This document shows positions 4,736-8,028 of a stretch of 8,028 nucleotides of DNA, one piece after another. This DNA comes from Glaciimonas sp. (GTDB lineage Bacteria > Pseudomonadota > Gammaproteobacteria > Burkholderiales > Burkholderiaceae). A program made the position numbers and the translations under genes. The stretch covers positions 1-8,028 of the forward strand of contig JACMQE010000007.1 in NCBI GenBank assembly GCA_014377145.1, given 5' to 3'. The first letter of the stretch is position 1. The number at the start of each line of letters is the position of its first letter. The notes beneath the pieces are model-generated. The model was not told where the DNA came from. It saw only the letters and a list, made by a program, of their open reading frames with translations, and searched no databases.

Positions 4736-7610
4736 TCAGTGCAGTGCCCCTCAGTGACAACGACGCTTTTCCCGACGCCAGCGCCGACCATGGCACCGGG
4801 GATGATGATGACCTATTACGCTTTAGCAGAAGCGGTAGCAGCATAGGCGTTCGCGGGGCTGGGGGCGACGAATTTTTTGGCTGAGGCGTTGGCGAAAAAA
4901 TATTCTGATCTGGATCTGGAGACGCTAACGTTTGGGATGTTAGAGGCAAGGAACGCTACTGAGCCTGCATTCACCGTGGTGAGTGTGGATGCGCTACTCG
5001 AGACGTTTGATGACGAGGAGGACACCAGGCAACGGGTGCTCTATCCAGGGATACCTGTCAAGCTAAAAAATGACATTGAGAGTTTGGTGAATGTCGACCG
5101 CACGCCTGATCAGCTGTTTGAACTACGCTATTGGCAGAAGGAACGGGAATATAAGCAGGCGTATGCGGACTTCGTGGCGGTGGCAGGCGATGCGGCGGTG
5201 CTCGCAGCTTTGTATCCAGATAATCGCTATACAGCGATGTGGTGGGCGATGCGCGGCATATTAGGAAACTGGATCGGGACTATCTACAGAATCTGGCACA
5301 ACACAGGGAGCAGCATTTTGAGGCCGATCGTATTACGCGTCGTTGATCTTTTCTACCGACGTGCAACTGGTTGATATGGAACTGGCACGCCACGATAGGA
5401 CAGAGAGGGGACTTACGGGAGAAACTGCTATAAAAAAAGGCAGGGCGCAGATGTTGAACTGGTAAGTAGATTATCTACGCCTGCAACAGAAAAAACAGGA
5501 GGCGTTATTTTCTAAAATTAAAGCGGTGACAGCGCATATACAGACGTTTTATGCGCCGGTATCCCGTCATGATTTTATTTTTCCCACGCGCGCATATCTG
5601 GTGGCGACCCGATTTTTGTTGGTGCAAGAGGAGGTGGTGTTGTCGGATACCCAATTGGCGGCGTTTGCAGCGCAGGTCAATGTTGATCACGCGAGCCTGG
5701 AGTTAGGCGAACTTTTTGATTTGACGCAGCTATTTTATTTTGTGGTGAATGTGATACAGCAAGGATTCATCGGTTTAAACAGTCAGGATATTGTTGTGGG
5801 TTCCCTATATTCACAGCGGCCAGCGTGGCAGTCTATGAGTGGACCGAGGCGGCGGTCAGCGCGTATGCGGGCGACTGTTGACGCCGCGGGATATTGTTCA
5901 TTTTTCGCAACGGATGGCGGCCGTAGCGGTTATCCCAGAAGTAACCGCTACGCTACCAATAGAAACAGCCGCAACGGTGTCGCCCACTTCAGCGACTTTG
6001 ATCGTCCCCCAATTGGCGGAAGATTTTCTGGCACTAGAGGGGCTAGGGTCAGATGCGCTGGCTGTCGAACTTCATGAGCAGTAGCATAAAGTGCAGTGTT
6101 TTCAATTGAAACACGTGCTGGATTATATGCATAGTCCCAGTCAATACGAGATTATTTATCCGGCGCAATTCGATGCCGAGCTGAAAGTGCGCTGCGAGGC
6201 GTTTCGACTCAAGGATTTCTCACCAGAGTATCAGGATTGGTATCAGGCGCTGATGGTGACCGGGGTGACCGAGAGAATAAATGTCGGCGTCTTATTAGAA
6301 GAGGCGAAGAAGGCCGGATTGGACCCCCATCTTGCGGTGGATCGCTATCGCAAGATCGTCTACGAAGGGCGTCGTAAATATGCCGGACTGGCCAATATTG
6401 TAGCATCCCTGAATGATTATCGGCTTAACCCGGTGGAATTTATCCGTCATTTTATATTGTCCGCATCAAGGAAACATTAACCATTACATTATGGTGTCAA
6501 ACCTGATACTAATATAATGGTGATGTATCAGTCAAAGAATGGGAGAGATGGGCGGAACAGTATTGATTACAAAATGCTGGATCTAGCTCAGGGTAACCAG
6601 ATTCTCGTGGATAGTTTTCCTGCTGATTATGGCGAAGTGCAATGGCCACCTTGTACCGATGATCGCTTCAAATATCTATTCACACCCTGAGAAGCCAAAC
6701 GGGGAGAAGACATGGACTGGGGGGGGTGAAACCGACATTTGACAGACACTTTGAGACCATCAAGAACAACCATGAGATGCGGGAACAACTGACGAATTAA
6801 TATCGGATATCGATCCTGGTGGCGATTCAAGCATCCATCAAAGCATATCCAAAGACCATGTATGCGCCCTCCCTACAGGCTTTTTGGATCCGGCTAGTAT
6901 GCCCGAACGCAAGCAGCTGTCCTGTCAGGTATGTGGATGGACGGTAAACGGTTGACAGATATGGTCGCATTTACCTTTTATGACAATAATATATTGTTGG
7001 TCTTTGGTGCAGACAAGACCTTCTTGGTGTTTATTAACTCGGAAGCCGGGCTGGCCCGCTCGGATATACAAGCATGGATCCTGCGCTATCTGTCGGTATA
7101 TGACCATATGGCGTTTAACAAGTATAAAAAAGCGTTTTCGTTCATTTAGCCATCTAACAGATGGCGTGTGGGGAATGGTCCAAGCAGATCGTTCCTGACG
7201 TTTGAAAAAAAGATGGCATTATCCGGACGATTTATATGCACTTTTTATGGAGCGTCTACCCAAGGATATGGATACATTAGTGCGTTCGTATCGCGAGACC
7301 CAGAACACAGACTTTGTCAATGCGGTGGGTTATGCCGCCGCCTTTTCGGGGCTGTTTGTGGGCAGGATTTTGGATGGCAGCGCTGGGGGCACTACTGGGT
7401 ACGGGCGTGGAGCTGGCCCCAGATATATATATAAATATGTAGAGGCTGATACACGCCGGATGAAGCCCCAGAAGCTTTGTGGGATGGATTTTTAAATCTG
7501 ATCATTTTGGAGGTACGCTAGACGCCGTTACGTTGGCTTTTAAGGCATCCAGTGTGGTGACAAAAAATGCGTGAGGATTTGCATATTGGTGGTATCAAAA
7601 TGTCAAATAA
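4736..7610 (+). pseudogene. giant toxin-like protein resembling DUF6543 / dermonecrotic-toxin family, broken in many places
   Basis: Coding sequence is followed across frames. Frame 2: SVTTTLFPTPAPTMAPGMMM, TAG 4844, then an open stretch from 4877 with LETLTFGMLEARNATEPAF and RTPDQLFELRYWQKEREYKQ to about 5265. Then KLDRDYLQNLAQHREQHFEA (5266-5343), FSTDVQLVDMELARHDRTER, TAA 5463, HIQTFYAPVSRHDFIFPTRA to about 5800, and VAVYEWTEAAVSAYAGD. From 5875 one frame runs with only TAG 6082, TAA 6478 and TGA 6688, containing KDFSPEYQDWYQALMVTGVT, LNPVEFIRHFILSASRKH and KMLDLAQGNQILVDSFPADY. Then FDRHFETIKNNHEMREQL, RLTDMVAFTFYDNNILLVFG, HLTDGVWGMVQADRS, DDLYALFMERLPKDMDTLVR, ALLGTGVELAPDIYIN and DEAPEALWDGFLNLIIL. 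The order from about 6400 (short Tyr/Leu strands, a hydrophobic 'ILLVFGADKTFLVF' strand, the D-L-Y-x-L-F-x-E-R helix, a Gly/Ala-rich hydrophobic segment, a T-P-D/E-E-A helix) matches my memory of DUF6543 proteins of Pseudomonas, large secreted or contact toxins. The first half is unrecognised. Confidence 0.6.
6719..6726 (+). repeat. tract of eight G at a frameshift
   Basis: A run of eight G follows GAC T at 6715-6718 inside the toxin-like gene. Upstream the coding frame reads EAKRGEDMDW and meets TGA at 6727; downstream the coding frame (VKPTFDRHFE) is the next one over. One added G, or two fewer, would join them. Such tracts slip in replication and are miscounted in sequencing. Confidence 0.6.
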
Positions 7611-8028
7611 AGCAGCAAAGGAAGCTAGCCGTAAACAGTTCGAAGTAAAATAGTCCCCAGCAACCGAGTGGCTGCCATGGGAGCGCCACCGCCACCGCTT
7701 AAGGGACTAGTAGGGGGGCAGCGAAGGCAGAATCGCAGGTGCTAACACCACTGAGAACGCCTGCCGCTGTACTAAAAGTCCCTGGTGACACGATCAGCCG
7801 GTTGGGCGTTGTTGTGGTGCCAGCCATGCCGGTCGGACGTTAGCTGCAAAGATGGGGGGTCTTCCTCATGCCAAGCTTATTCGCCCAGGAGGTGGAATAC
7901 ATGCCTATGGCGATGTCATGCACTTTAATATTGGTAATAATTTAGGTTATATACGTCGACTGACCGAAGAGTAGTGAAACATCTGGTGATAAGCGCACAT
8001 GGCTCACAAGTGGATGCGGCCGGAACCA
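7611..8028 (+). pseudogene. C-terminal part of the toxin-like gene: Pro-rich linker and Stv-like domain start, running off the edge
   Basis: Coding-like pieces follow each other in changing frames: KAAKEASRKQFEVK (to TAG about 7651), PQQPSG, APPPPLKGLVGG (7683-7718), AAKAESQVLTPLRTPAAVLK and ISRLGVVVVPAMPVGR (7718-7840), TAG 7841 beside a frame change, then TLAAKMGGLPHAKLIRPGGG, IHAYGDVMHFNIGNNLGY and IRRLTEE to TAG 7972. After another one-base shift comes KHLVISAHGSQVDAAGT to the window edge. The last piece resembles the start of the putative adhesin Stv domain, which opens with a L-V-I-S-A-H-G strand-turn and a Gly-Thr/Lys-Phe-x-V-P continuation. That domain is found at the C-termini of large bacterial secreted proteins. 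The match is about 17 residues, so the call is tentative. It may belong to the same gene as the DUF6543-like part or to the next gene; ATG 7600 could be a separate start but has no clear ribosome binding site. Confidence 0.4.

Noticed and set aside
4801..4812. (GAT)n microsatellite as a phase-variable switch
   Set aside because: Only three to four units, and a 3-base unit cannot change the frame.
4647..5025. - strand Ser/Pro/Ala-rich frames
   Set aside because: They mirror the Asp/Glu/Ala-rich + strand coding sequence at 4877-5265, whose composition keeps the opposite strand open.
7422..7438. AT-dinucleotide run as an origin or promoter
   Set aside because: A short (AT)n stretch inside coding-like sequence; no DnaA boxes or promoter spacing near it.
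1..8028. Alternative genetic code with UGA read as Trp
   Set aside because: Some TGA stops fall at likely Trp positions (112, 2909), but TAA and TAG interrupt the same genes and frameshifts lie beside them, so recoding does not restore the proteins.

Overview
This window is a graveyard of bacterial genes. Every protein family I can recognise is interrupted by stop codons and frameshifts, and no intact gene of recognised function remains. Reading matching stretches across frames recovers, from left to right: the right end of an IS5-family insertion sequence (1-139); an alpha/beta-fold hydrolase (157-947); a DUF4337 membrane protein (1149-1717); a short ParD-like antitoxin remnant (2124-2258); an NlpD-type lipoprotein with LysM and M23 domains (2552-3242); and a very large toxin-like gene (4006 to the right edge). 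All readable genes lie on the + strand. Stops of all three kinds interrupt the same families and indels occur beside them, so this is decay (or partly sequencing error), not an alternative genetic code.

The host is a Gram-negative bacterium, judged from the lipoprotein signal and degenerate LytM domain of NlpD and from the toxin type. The NlpD reading resembles betaproteobacterial (Burkholderia-type) NlpD. With the decay, the insertion sequence and the giant toxin-like gene, this suggests a host-restricted symbiont, perhaps of the Mycoavidus/Glomeribacter type. That placement is an inference of low to moderate certainty.

Layout. 1-950: an IS end abuts the ribosome binding site of the broken hydrolase. 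950-1150: no gene, but two strong inverted repeats. 1149-1717: DUF4337 pseudogene. 1718-2123: no firm gene; a possible membrane-peptide remnant, a hairpin and a candidate promoter. 2124-2258: ParD-like remnant, followed by a perfect 12-bp inverted repeat at 2364-2399. 2552-3242: nlpD pseudogene with a terminator-like hairpin; the usual neighbour rpoS is not seen. 3288-4005: no supportable gene. 4006-8028: decayed toxin-like coding sequence. Its middle (about 6400-7575) resembles the DUF6543 / dermonecrotic-toxin type proteins of Pseudomonas. Its last part has a proline-rich linker and a stretch resembling the putative adhesin Stv domain, running off the edge.

The genes do not form a pathway. 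The most notable contrasts are the intergenic inverted repeats that remain perfect or near-perfect while the genes are wrecked, and the size of the toxin-like gene, about 1,340 codons within the window and open-ended on the right.
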